Shown in pieces: positions 17,575 to 26,453 of a stretch of DNA of 64,000 bases; position 1 is the stretch's first letter, and every line of letters starts with the position of its first letter. A program made the translations under genes and the position numbers. A model generated the notes under the pieces. It did no database searches, was not told the origin of the DNA, and saw nothing but the letters and a program-made list of their open reading frames with translations. Source of the DNA: Myxococcota bacterium (GTDB lineage Bacteria; Myxococcota_A; UBA9160; SMWR01); NCBI GenBank assembly GCA_039030075.1, contig JBCCEW010000021.1:40425-104424 (forward strand), in the 5' to 3' direction.

Positions 17575-18345
17575 TTGCGCCTCGACGAGCGGCTCTGCGA
17601 AGAGGGCCTCGCGGAATCCCGCAATCAGGCCCAGGCCTTGATTCGCGCCGGCCAGGTGTTGGTCGACGATGTGCCTTCCGACAAGCCGGGGACGCGCGTT
17701 CCGGCGGCCGCCGCGGTGCGGCTGCGCAAGGGCGCGCGTCGTATTTTTGTGTCACGCGGCGGGGAGAAGCTGGCGGGCGCCCTCGACGCGCTCGGCGTCG
17801 ACCCGAGCGGGCGCGCCTGCCTCGACGTCGGCGCCTCGACCGGTGGCTTCACCGATTGCCTGTTGCAACGCGGCGCTCGCTCGGTCGTGGCGGTCGACGT
17901 CGGCTATGGCCAGCTGCATCCGCGTCTGCGAGAGGATGCGCGCGTTCACGTGCGCGAGAAGACCAACGCGCGAAGCCTGACGCCCGAGCTGCTTCCCGAA
18001 CCCGTGTCGCTGGTGGTGGTGGACGTGTCCTTCATCTCGGCCCGGCTGCTGGTCCCCGCGCTCGCTGCCTGTGCACCCGAGGCGGCCTGGCTCCTGATGG
18101 TCAAACCCCAGTTCGAGGTAGGGAAGGAGCGGGTCGGTGCGGGCGGGGTGGTCCGTGACGACGCGCTGCGCGCCGAGGCCGCTGATGCCGTGGTGGCAGC
18201 CGCGGCCGAGGCCGGGTGGCGGGAGCAGGGCCGCGCCGACAGCGTCCTGGCGGGCCCCAAGGGGAACCGCGAGATCTTCGTCCACTTCGACCCCCCGGGT
18301 GTCGATGAGGGGAAGACGGGTAGGGAGGACGGCTCGGCGGCTTGA
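17575..18345 (+). CDS. tlyA: TlyA family S4/FtsJ-type rRNA methyltransferase
   Basis: The 256-residue protein has an N-terminal S4 RNA-binding domain (residues about 1-60, LDERLCEEGLAESRNQAQAL). An FtsJ-like methyltransferase core follows with the SAM loop DVGASTGGFTDCLLQRGA and VVVDVSFISARLLVPAL. Known TlyA proteins 2'-O-methylate rRNA; some were first described as hemolysins. A TTG start is used, since no other in-frame start codon fits after the dxs stop 36 bases upstream. Its stop lies inside a likely -35 box for the next gene. Confidence 0.9.
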   Translation: MRLDERLCEEGLAESRNQAQALIRAGQVLVDDVPSDKPGTRVPAAAAVRLRKGARRIFVSRGGEKLAGALDALGVDPSGRACLDVGASTGGFTDCLLQRGARSVVAVDVGYGQLHPRLREDARVHVREKTNARSLTPELLPEPVSLVVVDVSFISARLLVPALAACAPEAAWLLMVKPQFEVGKERVGAGGVVRDDALRAEAADAVVAAAAEAGWREQGRADSVLAGPKGNREIFVHFDPPGVDEGKTGREDGSAA

Positions 18346-18369
18346 CGGCCGGGGTCTCGACCCTATGTT
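18342..18369 (+). promoter_or_regulatory. Probable sigma-70-type promoter of the Fe-S genes
   Basis: TTGACG at 18342-18347 (five of six matches to TTGACA) and TATGTT at 18364-18369 (four of six to TATAAT) are 16 bases apart. Transcription would begin near 18376, leaving a short leader of about 23 bases before the carrier-protein ATG. AGGAG at 18388-18392 lies six bases before that ATG. The -35 box overlaps the tlyA stop codon. Confidence 0.45.
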
Positions 18370-18398
18370 CTCGTGGAATTCGGACTCAGGAGTACAGT

Positions 18399-18731
18399 AT
18401 GCCGTTGATCGAGGTCACCGAGCCCGCCGCCGAGCGGATTCGCGAGCTGCTCGACAAAGAGGGCAAGGCCGAGAGCCACGGCCTGCGCATGAAGGTGGTC
18501 GGCGGGGGCTGCTCTGGGCTCCGCTACGAGCTGGCCTTCGACGACGACATCCGCGACATCGATACGACCATCGAAGTCTGCGGCGTCCGCCTGATCCTCG
18601 ACGAGAAGAGCGCGCTCTACCTGGCCGGGACCACCCTCGACTTCGTCGACACGCTGCAGGAGTCCGGCTTCAAGATGGAGAACCCGAACGCGTCGTCGAC
18701 CTGCGGCTGCGGGGAATCCTTCAGCGCCTGA
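18399..18731 (+). CDS. Iron-sulfur cluster carrier of the IscA/ErpA family
   Basis: This 110-residue A-type carrier holds and passes on Fe-S clusters. The three conserved cysteines are present: GGGCSGLRY near residue 40 and STCGCGESF at the C-terminus. The opening MPLIEVTEPAAERIRELL is typical. The AGGAG ribosome site six bases before the ATG fixes the start. The cysteine desulfurase gene follows after 63 bases, so the pair supplies sulfur and carries assembled clusters. IscA, ErpA and SufA types cannot be told apart here. Confidence 0.92.
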   Translation: MPLIEVTEPAAERIRELLDKEGKAESHGLRMKVVGGGCSGLRYELAFDDDIRDIDTTIEVCGVRLILDEKSALYLAGTTLDFVDTLQESGFKMENPNASSTCGCGESFSA

Positions 18732-18794
18732 CGCCGCGCACCTCTAGGGACCCGGTGCCCCGGAAGCGTGGAGCCGCCGCGGACCGAGGACCCG

Positions 18795-19976
18795 ATGAAG
18801 CGTCCGATCTATCTCGATCATCACGCGACGACCCCGGTCGACCCGCGCGTGGTCGAGGCCATGGCGCCGTACTGGACCGAGGATTTCGGGAATCCGTCCA
18901 GCAGTACCCATGCCTATGGCTGGCGCGCCGAGGCGGCCGTCGAAGTAGCCCGCGAGACCCTGGCCGAGGCCATTGGGGCTGCCGATCCGAGCGAGATCGT
19001 CTTCACCAGCGGCACCACGGAGAGCGACAACCTCGCGCTCGCCGGGCGCGTGCGGCGCGTGGCGAACGCACACCTCGTCACCACGGCGATCGAGCATCCC
19101 GCCGTCCTCGACACGGCGCGGGCATTGGCGAGCGAGGGAGCCCACCTCGTCGAGTTGCCCGTCGACGGCGCGGGACGGGTCGATCCGTCGCGCGTTGCCG
19201 ACGCCCTGACCCCCGAGACCCAGCTGGTTTCGGTCGGGGCCGCCAACAGCGAGATCGGGACGATCCAGCCCCTCGCCGAGATCGCGGCCGTCTGTCGCGA
19301 CGCGGGCGTTCCGTTTCACAGCGACGCGGCCCAGGCGGTCGGCAAGGTGCCCCTCGACGTCGGGGCCGCCGGGATCGACCTGCTGAGCTTCTGCGCGCAC
19401 AAGGTGTATGGGCCGAAGGGAATCGGTGCTCTCTACCTTCGCGGGGCGGGCCGCAACCCGCGCCTGGCCCCGCAGCTCCATGGGGGAGGCCACGAGCGGG
19501 GCCTCCGGTCGGGGACCCTCCCCGTTCCTCTGATCGTGGGCTTCGCCGAGGCGGTCCGGATCGCGGTCGCCGAACTCGCGACCGAGGTCGAGCGCCTCGC
19601 TGGGCTGCGCGAGCGTCTCTGGGCGTTGCTGCGCGAGAAGCTCCCTGGAGTCCAGCGGAACGGCAGCGATGCCCACCGGCTGCCCGGCAATCTCCACGTC
19701 TCCTTCCCCGGCGTCGATGCGGGGATGCTGCTCGGTGCCCTCCACGACGTCGCGCTCTCGGCCGGGTCGGCCTGCGCGTCGGCGCGAGGGGAGCCCAGCC
19801 ACGTCCTGCAGGCGATCGGGCTCTCCGCGGAGGCGCTGCGCGGAGCACTTCGCTTCGGGATCGGCCGTGGAAATACGGCCGACGACATCGATCGCGCCGC
19901 GGAGCGGGTCATCGAAGAGGCCGAGCGGGCCCGGGTACCGGGTGGCGGCGCGCGCCAGGTCGCCCGAGGCGGCTGA
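18795..19976 (+). CDS. Cysteine desulfurase (NifS/IscS family)
   Basis: The 393-residue PLP enzyme takes sulfur from cysteine for Fe-S clusters and thio-modification. The start IYLDHHATTPVDPRV, the PLP-binding Lys in FCAHKVYGPKG and the persulfide-forming Cys in SAGSACASARGEPSHVL are all present. The compact loop after the catalytic Cys matches group I (NifS/IscS) rather than SufS enzymes. ATG at 18795 was chosen because GAGGA precedes it and the family begins here; an upstream GTG at 18768 is possible. The C-terminus has a short Gly/Arg-rich extension. Confidence 0.93.
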   Translation: MKRPIYLDHHATTPVDPRVVEAMAPYWTEDFGNPSSSTHAYGWRAEAAVEVARETLAEAIGAADPSEIVFTSGTTESDNLALAGRVRRVANAHLVTTAIEHPAVLDTARALASEGAHLVELPVDGAGRVDPSRVADALTPETQLVSVGAANSEIGTIQPLAEIAAVCRDAGVPFHSDAAQAVGKVPLDVGAAGIDLLSFCAHKVYGPKGIGALYLRGAGRNPRLAPQLHGGGHERGLRSGTLPVPLIVGFAEAVRIAVAELATEVERLAGLRERLWALLREKLPGVQRNGSDAHRLPGNLHVSFPGVDAGMLLGALHDVALSAGSACASARGEPSHVLQAIGLSAEALRGALRFGIGRGNTADDIDRAAERVIEEAERARVPGGGARQVARGG

Positions 19977-20082
19977 GCGGTCGCTTGGCGCTACTCTCCT
20001 CGTCCGGATCGGACGGCGGCGCCGAAGCGCGGCCCCTCATCGGGCACGCCCCTTTCCGACGGGTCCCGCAGCCTTCCAACCC

Positions 20083-20133
20083 GAGACACCCAGGACCGCG
20101 AGACATCCCGGATCGCGAGACACCCCGGACCGA
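20083..20133. repeat. Three tandem 17-base repeats between the desulfurase gene and cysC
   Basis: Three adjacent 17-base units start at 20083, 20100 and 20117, with consensus GAGACAYCCCGGAYCGC. Each differs from the consensus at only one or two positions. The block lies 62 bases before the cysC start within a 218-base spacer. It could be a repeated regulator-binding site or a slipped-strand duplication. The frame through it is open but ends up in the cysC reading frame upstream of the likely start. Confidence 0.75.
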
Positions 20134-20194
20134 TTCTCATCCCAGCTTGGGCCCGTTCCATCCTGATTCACCGCTTCGAGAGGGAGACCCCCGC

Positions 20195-20809
20195 GTGACT
20201 GAGCAGAAAGCCACCAACATCACCTGGCACCAGACCCAAGTGGCGCGATCCGACCGTGAGCAGTCGCTCGGGCAGCGCGGGTGCACCATCTGGCTCACTG
20301 GGCTTTCCGGGTCCGGCAAGTCCACCGTGGCCGTGGCGGCCGAGAAGGCGCTCGCCGATCGCGGGCGCCACGCCTACGTCCTGGACGGCGACAACATCCG
20401 CCACGGACTGAACAAGAACCTCGGATTCTCTCCCGAGGACCGCACCGAGAACATCCGCCGGATCGGCGAGGTGTCGAAGCTCTTCACCGATGCCGGGATG
20501 ATCGTGATGTCGTCGTTCATCTCGCCCTACCGCGCCGATCGCGACCAGGTCCGCGGGATCATGGAGCCGGGCGACTTCGTCGAGGTCCACGTCGATGCCA
20601 CGGTCGAGACCTGCGAGGGCCGCGACGTGAAGGGCCTCTACAAGAAGGCGCGGGCCGGCGAGATCCCCGAGTTCACCGGAATTTCGGCGCCCTACGAGGC
20701 TCCCGAGAAGCCCGAGCTGGTGCTCGACACGAACGTCCAGTCCGTCGAGGAGAGCGTCTCCGCGCTGATCTCCTATCTCGAGGAGAAGGGGTACCTGAGC
20801 CGTCCCTAG
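20195..20809 (+). CDS. cysC: Adenylylsulfate kinase
   Basis: CysC phosphorylates adenosine 5'-phosphosulfate to PAPS, the sulfate donor for reduction or sulfation. The 204-residue protein has the P-loop GLSGSGKST, VLDGDNIRHGLNKNLGFS, the lid region and the ISPYRADRDQVR motif. It is a stand-alone kinase, not fused to a sulfurylase; no cysD or cysN is nearby. The GTG start is preceded by GAGAGGGAG. The lone gene could serve sulfated polysaccharide or lipid synthesis, which is inference. Confidence 0.94.
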   Translation: MTEQKATNITWHQTQVARSDREQSLGQRGCTIWLTGLSGSGKSTVAVAAEKALADRGRHAYVLDGDNIRHGLNKNLGFSPEDRTENIRRIGEVSKLFTDAGMIVMSSFISPYRADRDQVRGIMEPGDFVEVHVDATVETCEGRDVKGLYKKARAGEIPEFTGISAPYEAPEKPELVLDTNVQSVEESVSALISYLEEKGYLSRP

Positions 20810-20904
20810 CACGACTCACCACGCAGGCCTCCTCTCGGGGGCCCGGGTGGACGATGGAGACGACGAGGACTTTTCGATTGGTGATCGCGAATCCCCACAC
20901 CCCG

Positions 20905-22644
20905 ATGCTCCGCGCCGCGCTGGCGGTCGGCGGCCTGCTGGCCGCCCTGGGCACGGGGTGCGCATCATTCGCACCGGCCGTCGAGGGCCCGGGGCGCGAG
21001 GTACGCCCCGGTGCACCGCCGGAATACGACGTGCTGGTGTTCCACCACCACCTGTCGGAAGGGCGGATGCCCGAGGCGTTGGCCGCCCTCGAGCGCGCCG
21101 TGGCCAAGGACGACGAGTCCGCCTACCTGCACCGCCTGCTCGGCGAGCTCCTCGCCCGCAACAACGAACTCGACCGCGCCGTCGAGCACGCCCAGCAGGC
21201 GTACGAGCTCGCGCCCGAGGACCCGGACGTCACCGGCTTCCTCGCCCAGCTCTACCGGATCCAGAAGAACCGTTCCGGTGCCGAGGCCCTGCTCCTCGAC
21301 GAGGAAGGTGCGCCGATCAACGCGGATGCCGCGTTCTCGCTGTACCAGCTCTACCTCGAACAGGAAGACTTCGAGGCCGCACTGGCGATCGGTCAGTGGA
21401 TGGCCGACGACGACCCCGGTGAGCTCCGCGGTTGGCTCGCAGTGGCGAACGCGCATCAGCGCATGGGTCGTCCGAAGGAGGCCGAGGCGGCGCTCCGGCG
21501 TTCCTTGGACGTCGCGCCGAGCAACCTGCGCGTGTACGGATTGTTGGCCCGCTCGATGCGCGAGCGCGGCGACCCGGAAGGGGCGATCGCCGTCTACCGG
21601 GAGATGCTCGCCCAGGAGCCCGACGACCACGGCACGCTCGTGGCACTTGCGGAAGCCCAGATGGGCGACGACGACCTCGAAGGCGCGATCGAGACCTTCG
21701 AGCGCATCGAGGCGAGCTACCCCAACGACCTGCAGTCGGTGACCCGACTCGGGTTCCTCTACTACGAGGCACGCCGCACCGAGGACGCGATCGAGCGCTT
21801 CGGTCGCGTCCTCGAGCGCTCGCCCCGTCAGCACGAGGTCGCCTTCTTCTACGGGGTTGCCCAGCGGCAGGTCGGCAACGAGAAGGCGGCCGAGCCCGCA
21901 CTGGCCGGCATTCCGGCACACCACGAGTACTACGCCCAGGCCCGCACCCAGCTCGCGGCGATCCACGAACGTCACGGTCGCTACGGGGAAGCCCTGGTCG
22001 AGATCGAGCGGGCGCTCGAGGCCGAGCCGAGCCGCCAACTCGAGCTCTACAGCGCCACGCTGCGCTCGAAGACCGGCGACTTCGAAGGCGCGGTCGCCTA
22101 TCTCGAGAACCTGCTGCGCGACTCGCCCGACGACGACGAGCTGCTCTACAACCTCGGCGTCGTCTACGAGGAAGGTGACCGCACCGAGGAAGCGATCGAG
22201 TTCATGGAGCGCGCGCTCCAGATCAACCCCGAGAACGCAGACGCGCTGAACTTCATCGGCTACGTGTGGGCCGAGCGCGGCGAAAACCTCGAGCAGGCCG
22301 AGGAGTACATCGTGCGGGCCCTCGAAGTGAGTCCGGACAACGGGTTCATCGTCGACAGTCTGGGTTGGGTCTACTACATGCGCGCGCGTCCGTTGATCGA
22401 GTCGGGCAAAGTCGTGGCGGGACGGAGATGGTTGAAGCGCGCGCTTTCGGAACTCGAGCGCGCGAACGAACTCACTGGCGGTGACCCGGTGATTTCCGAG
22501 CATCTAGGCGATGCCTATCTCCTCCTGGACCAGCGCCGCCGCGCCCTCGACAAGTTCGAGGAGGCCGCGCTGATGGGCCCGCGCCCCGACGAGCAACCGC
22601 ACCTGCACGAGAAGCTGGAAACCCTGCGACGCGAGTTCGAATAG
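20905..22644 (+). CDS. TPR-repeat outer-membrane lipoprotein
   Basis: The 579-residue protein begins with a lipoprotein-type signal (LLAALGTGCAS, Cys19). The rest is almost entirely tetratricopeptide repeats; units such as AEAALRRSLDVAPSNLRVYG and AIEFMERALQINPENADALN are easy to see, with at least ten copies. Such scaffolds hold envelope protein complexes together. ATG at 20854 and GTG at 20881 are alternative starts; 20905 was chosen because it gives a normal signal peptide. It is followed after two bases by the LolB-like gene, a pairing often seen in deltaproteobacteria. Confidence 0.8.
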   Translation: MLRAALAVGGLLAALGTGCASFAPAVEGPGREVRPGAPPEYDVLVFHHHLSEGRMPEALAALERAVAKDDESAYLHRLLGELLARNNELDRAVEHAQQAYELAPEDPDVTGFLAQLYRIQKNRSGAEALLLDEEGAPINADAAFSLYQLYLEQEDFEAALAIGQWMADDDPGELRGWLAVANAHQRMGRPKEAEAALRRSLDVAPSNLRVYGLLARSMRERGDPEGAIAVYREMLAQEPDDHGTLVALAEAQMGDDDLEGAIETFERIEASYPNDLQSVTRLGFLYYEARRTEDAIERFGRVLERSPRQHEVAFFYGVAQRQVGNEKAAEPALAGIPAHHEYYAQARTQLAAIHERHGRYGEALVEIERALEAEPSRQLELYSATLRSKTGDFEGAVAYLENLLRDSPDDDELLYNLGVVYEEGDRTEEAIEFMERALQINPENADALNFIGYVWAERGENLEQAEEYIVRALEVSPDNGFIVDSLGWVYYMRARPLIESGKVVAGRRWLKRALSELERANELTGGDPVISEHLGDAYLLLDQRRRALDKFEEAALMGPRPDEQPHLHEKLETLRREFE

Positions 22645-22646
22645 GC

Positions 22647-23462
22647 GTGCGCGCACGGGCGCTCGGGGGGGCTCTGTTGGTCTTGGCGATGGGATGCGCG
22701 TCCCTCACGCCACGTGTCCCCCTGTCGCCGGATGACCCGCGGCCTGCATCGCTTCTCGAGAGCTGGAAGTCGCGGGCCGCCGAGCGCGACGCCCTGCAGG
22801 CGCTCGCGCGCTTCGCGGTCGACGCGCCCGGGTCGGGCATCGGCGGCGAAGATCTCGCCCTCCGCATCAAGCAGCGCGTCTGGTTGGCGCGTCCCGCCAG
22901 TCTCCGGGTCGAAGTGCTCGGCTTCCTCGGAACGACCCTGGCCGTGTTGACGACCGACGGTGAGGAGTACGCGCTGCTCCAGGCCGAAGATCGGCGCTTC
23001 GATTCCGGCCCCGTCTACGACGGACTCCTGTGGGACGCGGCTCGCCTCGACCTCACGCCCGAAGAGGCCGTCGAGGTGATGCTCGGCGCGCCCCAGCCCG
23101 ACGCCGATCTCGTGCGCGGCCGTGCGTTCGCCGAGGACGATCGGGTTGCGATCGAATTGCTCGACGCGGACGGTGCCGTGCGCCGGGTGGTCGTGTTCGG
23201 GGCCGACGGCCTGCTCGTGCGACTAGAAGAGCGCGGTCGCGATGGCGCGCGCCCGTGGCGCGCTCACTTCGACGACTACATCGAGGTCGCGGGCGTGCCG
23301 TTCGCACGCGATGTCTCTCTCGAGAGTGCCTCCGACGCTCGGGTCGTGGTGCGTCTCAGCGACGTGCAGCTCAACCCGCGCCTCGAACCCGAACTCTTCC
23401 AGCTGGCGCCGCCGTCCGAATCCGACGCGCGCGCCGTCCCACCAGAAGGGAACCGGGGATGA
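22647..23462 (+). CDS. LolB/DUF4292-like outer-membrane lipoprotein
   Basis: The 271-residue protein has a lipoprotein signal (ALLVLAMGCAS, Cys17). A beta-rich domain follows, with the order of strands typical of LolB-like folds, including RPASLRVEVLGFLGTTLAVLT and an exposed DDYIEVAGVPFARDV turn. LolB-type proteins receive lipoproteins or bind lipid at the outer membrane; here the homology is only suggested by pattern and by the upstream TPR lipoprotein. GTG is the start. Its stop overlaps the ATG of the transporter's binding protein by four bases. Confidence 0.65.
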   Translation: MRARALGGALLVLAMGCASLTPRVPLSPDDPRPASLLESWKSRAAERDALQALARFAVDAPGSGIGGEDLALRIKQRVWLARPASLRVEVLGFLGTTLAVLTTDGEEYALLQAEDRRFDSGPVYDGLLWDAARLDLTPEEAVEVMLGAPQPDADLVRGRAFAEDDRVAIELLDADGAVRRVVVFGADGLLVRLEERGRDGARPWRAHFDDYIEVAGVPFARDVSLESASDARVVVRLSDVQLNPRLEPELFQLAPPSESDARAVPPEGNRG

Positions 23463-25498
23463 GCCGAGGGCGCTTCGGGGGGAGGGCGCTCGGCTGGGGA
23501 TGCCTGTTCGGCGTCACGCTGGCGTTCGTGGCGTGCACGAACAACCCGTACCCGGACTCGGACGACGGCGTGAAGGTCCGCTATATCGCGTTGCGCGGGC
23601 CGCCCAAGACGCTGGATCCCGCCATCAGCTACAACGCGGCGGATCACCAGATTCTCGCCAACGTCTACGAGTCGCTCCTCGAGTATCACTTTCTGAAGCG
23701 GCCCTATGAGCTGATCCCTGGCCTGGCCGAGAACGTGCCGCAGGCCCGGACCCTGGACGACGGTCGGGTCTCGTATCGCTTCCGGTTGCGGCGCGGCATG
23801 CGCTTCCAGGACGATGTGTGTTTCGAGCGCAACGGCGCCGGGAAGCGCCATCGTGAGATCCTCGCGTCGGACGTGGCCTTCCAGATCATGCGGATCGCGG
23901 ATCCCGAAGTGATCAGCCCGGTGAAGGCGACCTTCGCGAAGATCGACGGCTTCGACGAGTTCTCGAAGCGACTCGAGGCGCTGCGCGAATCGGACCCGGA
24001 GTTCGCCGGGCGCCGGATCGACGAACAGTACGAGGCGGCGGGCGGGGTGGACGGCCTCGTCCTCCGGGGCCCCTATGTCCTCGACGTCGTCCTGACCAAG
24101 CCCTACCCGCAGATGATCTTCTGGTTCGCCATGCACTTCACGGCGCCTGTGCCGTGGGAAGCGGTGGACTACTACGACGGCGAGGAGGGGCGCCCGTTCT
24201 TCAAGGAGCATCCGGTCTCCACCGGCCCGTTCCAGCTCACGCGCTACGACAAGCACAACCGCGTGGTGCTCGAGCGAAACCCCAACTGGTACGGAGCGCA
24301 ACATCCTGAATGGCGCGCGCCCGGGACGATCTACCCCTTCGATGGCGAGCCCGGGGACGAAGAGCGGGGGTTGCTCGCGAAGGCCTACCAGGGGCAGCCG
24401 CTGCCCTTCCTGGACCGGATCGAGTTCCGGATGGAGAAGGAGGACATCCCGGCCTTCAACAAGTTTCTGCAGGGCTACTACGATGCGTCGGGCATCATCC
24501 AGGAGAGCTTCGACCAGGCCGTGCAGGAAGGCGATCTTTCGCCCGCGATGGAAGCGCGGGGCATGCAGCTCGCGAAGAGCGTCCAGCCCGACATCTTCTA
24601 CCTCGGCTTCAATATGTCCGACCCGGTGGTGGGCGCCGCGGCGGGGGACGCGGGAAGGAAGCTCCGCCAGGCGATGAGCCTCGTGATCGATACCCGCGAG
24701 TTCACGCGCGTGTTCGTGAACGGACGCGGCGTGCCAGCGCAGTCGCCGATCCCGCCGGGGATCTTCGGGTACGACCCGGACTACGTGAACCCGTATCGCC
24801 AGGTCGACGTCGAGCGGGCGAAGGAACTCCTCGCCGAGGCGGGCTATCCGGGAGGCATCGACTCCGAGACCGACAGGCCCTTGCGCTTGACCTTCGACGT
24901 CGGCGACGCGTCGACGCGCGGACGCCTGCGCTTCCAGTTCTTCGTCGAGGCGTGGCGTCGCCTCGGTATCGACGTCGAACTCGCGGCCACCAACTACAAC
25001 CGATTCCAGGAAAAGGTGCGCGACGGCGCCTATCAGATCTTCTCCTGGGGTTGGATCGCCGACTATCCCGACTCCGAGAACTTCTTGTTCCTCTTGTGGG
25101 GACCGAACTCGAGCACGGCGAACCCGGGTGCGCCGAACTCGGCCAACTTCGCCCACCCGCGCTTCGACCGCCTCTTCGTCGAAATGCGCGACATGCCCAA
25201 CGGCCCCGAGCGCATGGCGAAGATCCGCGAGATGCGCGCGATCCTCGAGCGGGAGCGGCCTTGGATCGAGCTCTACCATCGCGAGGCCTATGCCCTGTTC
25301 CACGGGTGGCTCTCGAACGTGAAGCCGGCGGGGATCAGTCTGCCCGCATCGAAGTACATGGACCTCGACCCGCGCTCGCGCGCCGAGCTGCGGCGCGGCT
25401 GGAACGCCCCGATTCGCTGGCCGGCCTGGGCGCTCGGGATCGGTGTCGTTGCGGTCGCCGTCCCGGGAATCATCACCTTCTTCCGGGAGCGGCAGTAG
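23459..25498 (+). CDS. Peptide ABC transporter substrate-binding protein with C-terminal membrane helix
   Basis: The 679-residue family 5 (DppA/OppA-like) binding protein has an export signal ending in a possible lipidation Cys26 (LAFVACTNN). The typical opening follows: PPKTLDPAISYNAADHQILANVYESL. Later landmarks include VSTGPFQLTRYDKHNRVVLERNP and GAYQIFSWGWIADYPDSENF. At the C-terminus, residues about 652-674 form a hydrophobic helix (ALGIGVVAVAVPGIITFF) followed by RERQ, which is unusual for this family. The protein may thus be held in the inner membrane. The ligand, probably a peptide, is not known. Four genes for the permease and ATPases follow. Confidence 0.88.
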   Translation: MSRGRFGGRALGWGCLFGVTLAFVACTNNPYPDSDDGVKVRYIALRGPPKTLDPAISYNAADHQILANVYESLLEYHFLKRPYELIPGLAENVPQARTLDDGRVSYRFRLRRGMRFQDDVCFERNGAGKRHREILASDVAFQIMRIADPEVISPVKATFAKIDGFDEFSKRLEALRESDPEFAGRRIDEQYEAAGGVDGLVLRGPYVLDVVLTKPYPQMIFWFAMHFTAPVPWEAVDYYDGEEGRPFFKEHPVSTGPFQLTRYDKHNRVVLERNPNWYGAQHPEWRAPGTIYPFDGEPGDEERGLLAKAYQGQPLPFLDRIEFRMEKEDIPAFNKFLQGYYDASGIIQESFDQAVQEGDLSPAMEARGMQLAKSVQPDIFYLGFNMSDPVVGAAAGDAGRKLRQAMSLVIDTREFTRVFVNGRGVPAQSPIPPGIFGYDPDYVNPYRQVDVERAKELLAEAGYPGGIDSETDRPLRLTFDVGDASTRGRLRFQFFVEAWRRLGIDVELAATNYNRFQEKVRDGAYQIFSWGWIADYPDSENFLFLLWGPNSSTANPGAPNSANFAHPRFDRLFVEMRDMPNGPERMAKIREMRAILERERPWIELYHREAYALFHGWLSNVKPAGISLPASKYMDLDPRSRAELRRGWNAPIRWPAWALGIGVVAVAVPGIITFFRERQ

Positions 25499-25499
25499 C

Positions 25500-26441
25500 G
25501 TGCTGGCCTACGCGATTCGCCGTCTGACCTACGGCTTTGGCGTCGTGCTCGGCGTCCTCGGCCTGCTCTTCGTGCTCTTCTTCCTCTACGCCGAGCCGAT
25601 CGACATGGCCCAGCGCGCGCTGGGCGAGAAGGCGCCGCCCGAGGTGCTCCAGCAGTGGATCGCCGACCACGGCTACGATCGTCCGTGGACCGAGCAGTTC
25701 CGGGACCACTACGTCCGGATGCTCACCTTCGACTTCGGGCGCAGCGATCTCGACGACGTCTCGATCGCCCGCCGCCTGCGCGAAGGGGCCGGGCCCAGCC
25801 TCTCGTTCACGGTGCCCCAGTTCTTCCTGGGCCTGGTGCTCGGCATCGGGCTCTCGCTCTTCGTGGCCTACTTCCGCGAGACCTACATCGATCGCGCCGG
25901 CGTCGTCCTGGCCGTCCTCGCGATGAGCGTCTCGATCCTGCTCTACATCATCGGGGGCCAATACCTGATCGGGAAGGTGCTGAACTGGTTCCCGATCTCA
26001 GGGTTCGATCCCGACCCCAGCGTGCTGCCCCGCTTCATCGCGATGCCGATCCTGATCGGGGTCCTGTCCGCCGTCGCGAGCGACGTGCGCTTCTACCGCA
26101 CCGTGTTCGTCGAAGAGACCAGCCGCGACTACGTCCGCACCGCGCGCGCGAAGGGCTGCGGGGACGGACGGATCATGTCTCGCCACGTGCTGCGGAACGC
26201 CCTGATTCCGATCCTGACCCGGGTCGTCGTCGCGATTCCGTTCCTGTTCACCGGGTCTCTCTTGCTCGAGTCGTTCTTCGGCATTCCCGGGCTCGGGGCC
26301 GTGATGGTCGAAGCGATTCACGGCAACGATTTCTCGACCCTGCGGGTGATGGTCTACATCCTCTCCCTGCTCTTCATCGTCTTCCAGATCGTCACCGACT
26401 TCACCTACACGCTCGCGGATCCGCGAGTGCGCCTCGAATAG
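25500..26441 (+). CDS. Peptide ABC transporter permease, DppB/OppB type
   Basis: The 313-residue inner-membrane protein has about six membrane segments. The ABC-permease EAA loop is DYVRTARAKGCGDGRIMSRHVLRNALIP, where the Gly-containing helix contacts the ATPases. It ends with TLADPRVRLE, typical of this family. The first helix (YGFGVVLGVLGLLFVLFFLY) is followed by a long periplasmic loop containing PWTEQFRDHYVRMLTFDFGRS. GTG starts one base after the binding-protein stop. Confidence 0.9.
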   Translation: MLAYAIRRLTYGFGVVLGVLGLLFVLFFLYAEPIDMAQRALGEKAPPEVLQQWIADHGYDRPWTEQFRDHYVRMLTFDFGRSDLDDVSIARRLREGAGPSLSFTVPQFFLGLVLGIGLSLFVAYFRETYIDRAGVVLAVLAMSVSILLYIIGGQYLIGKVLNWFPISGFDPDPSVLPRFIAMPILIGVLSAVASDVRFYRTVFVEETSRDYVRTARAKGCGDGRIMSRHVLRNALIPILTRVVVAIPFLFTGSLLLESFFGIPGLGAVMVEAIHGNDFSTLRVMVYILSLLFIVFQIVTDFTYTLADPRVRLE

Positions 26442-26453
26442 GGGAGGGCGGGC

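Noticed and set aside
19977..20194. Riboswitch upstream of cysC
   Set aside because: No SAM or other known riboswitch consensus was recognised; only the 17-base tandem repeats stand out.
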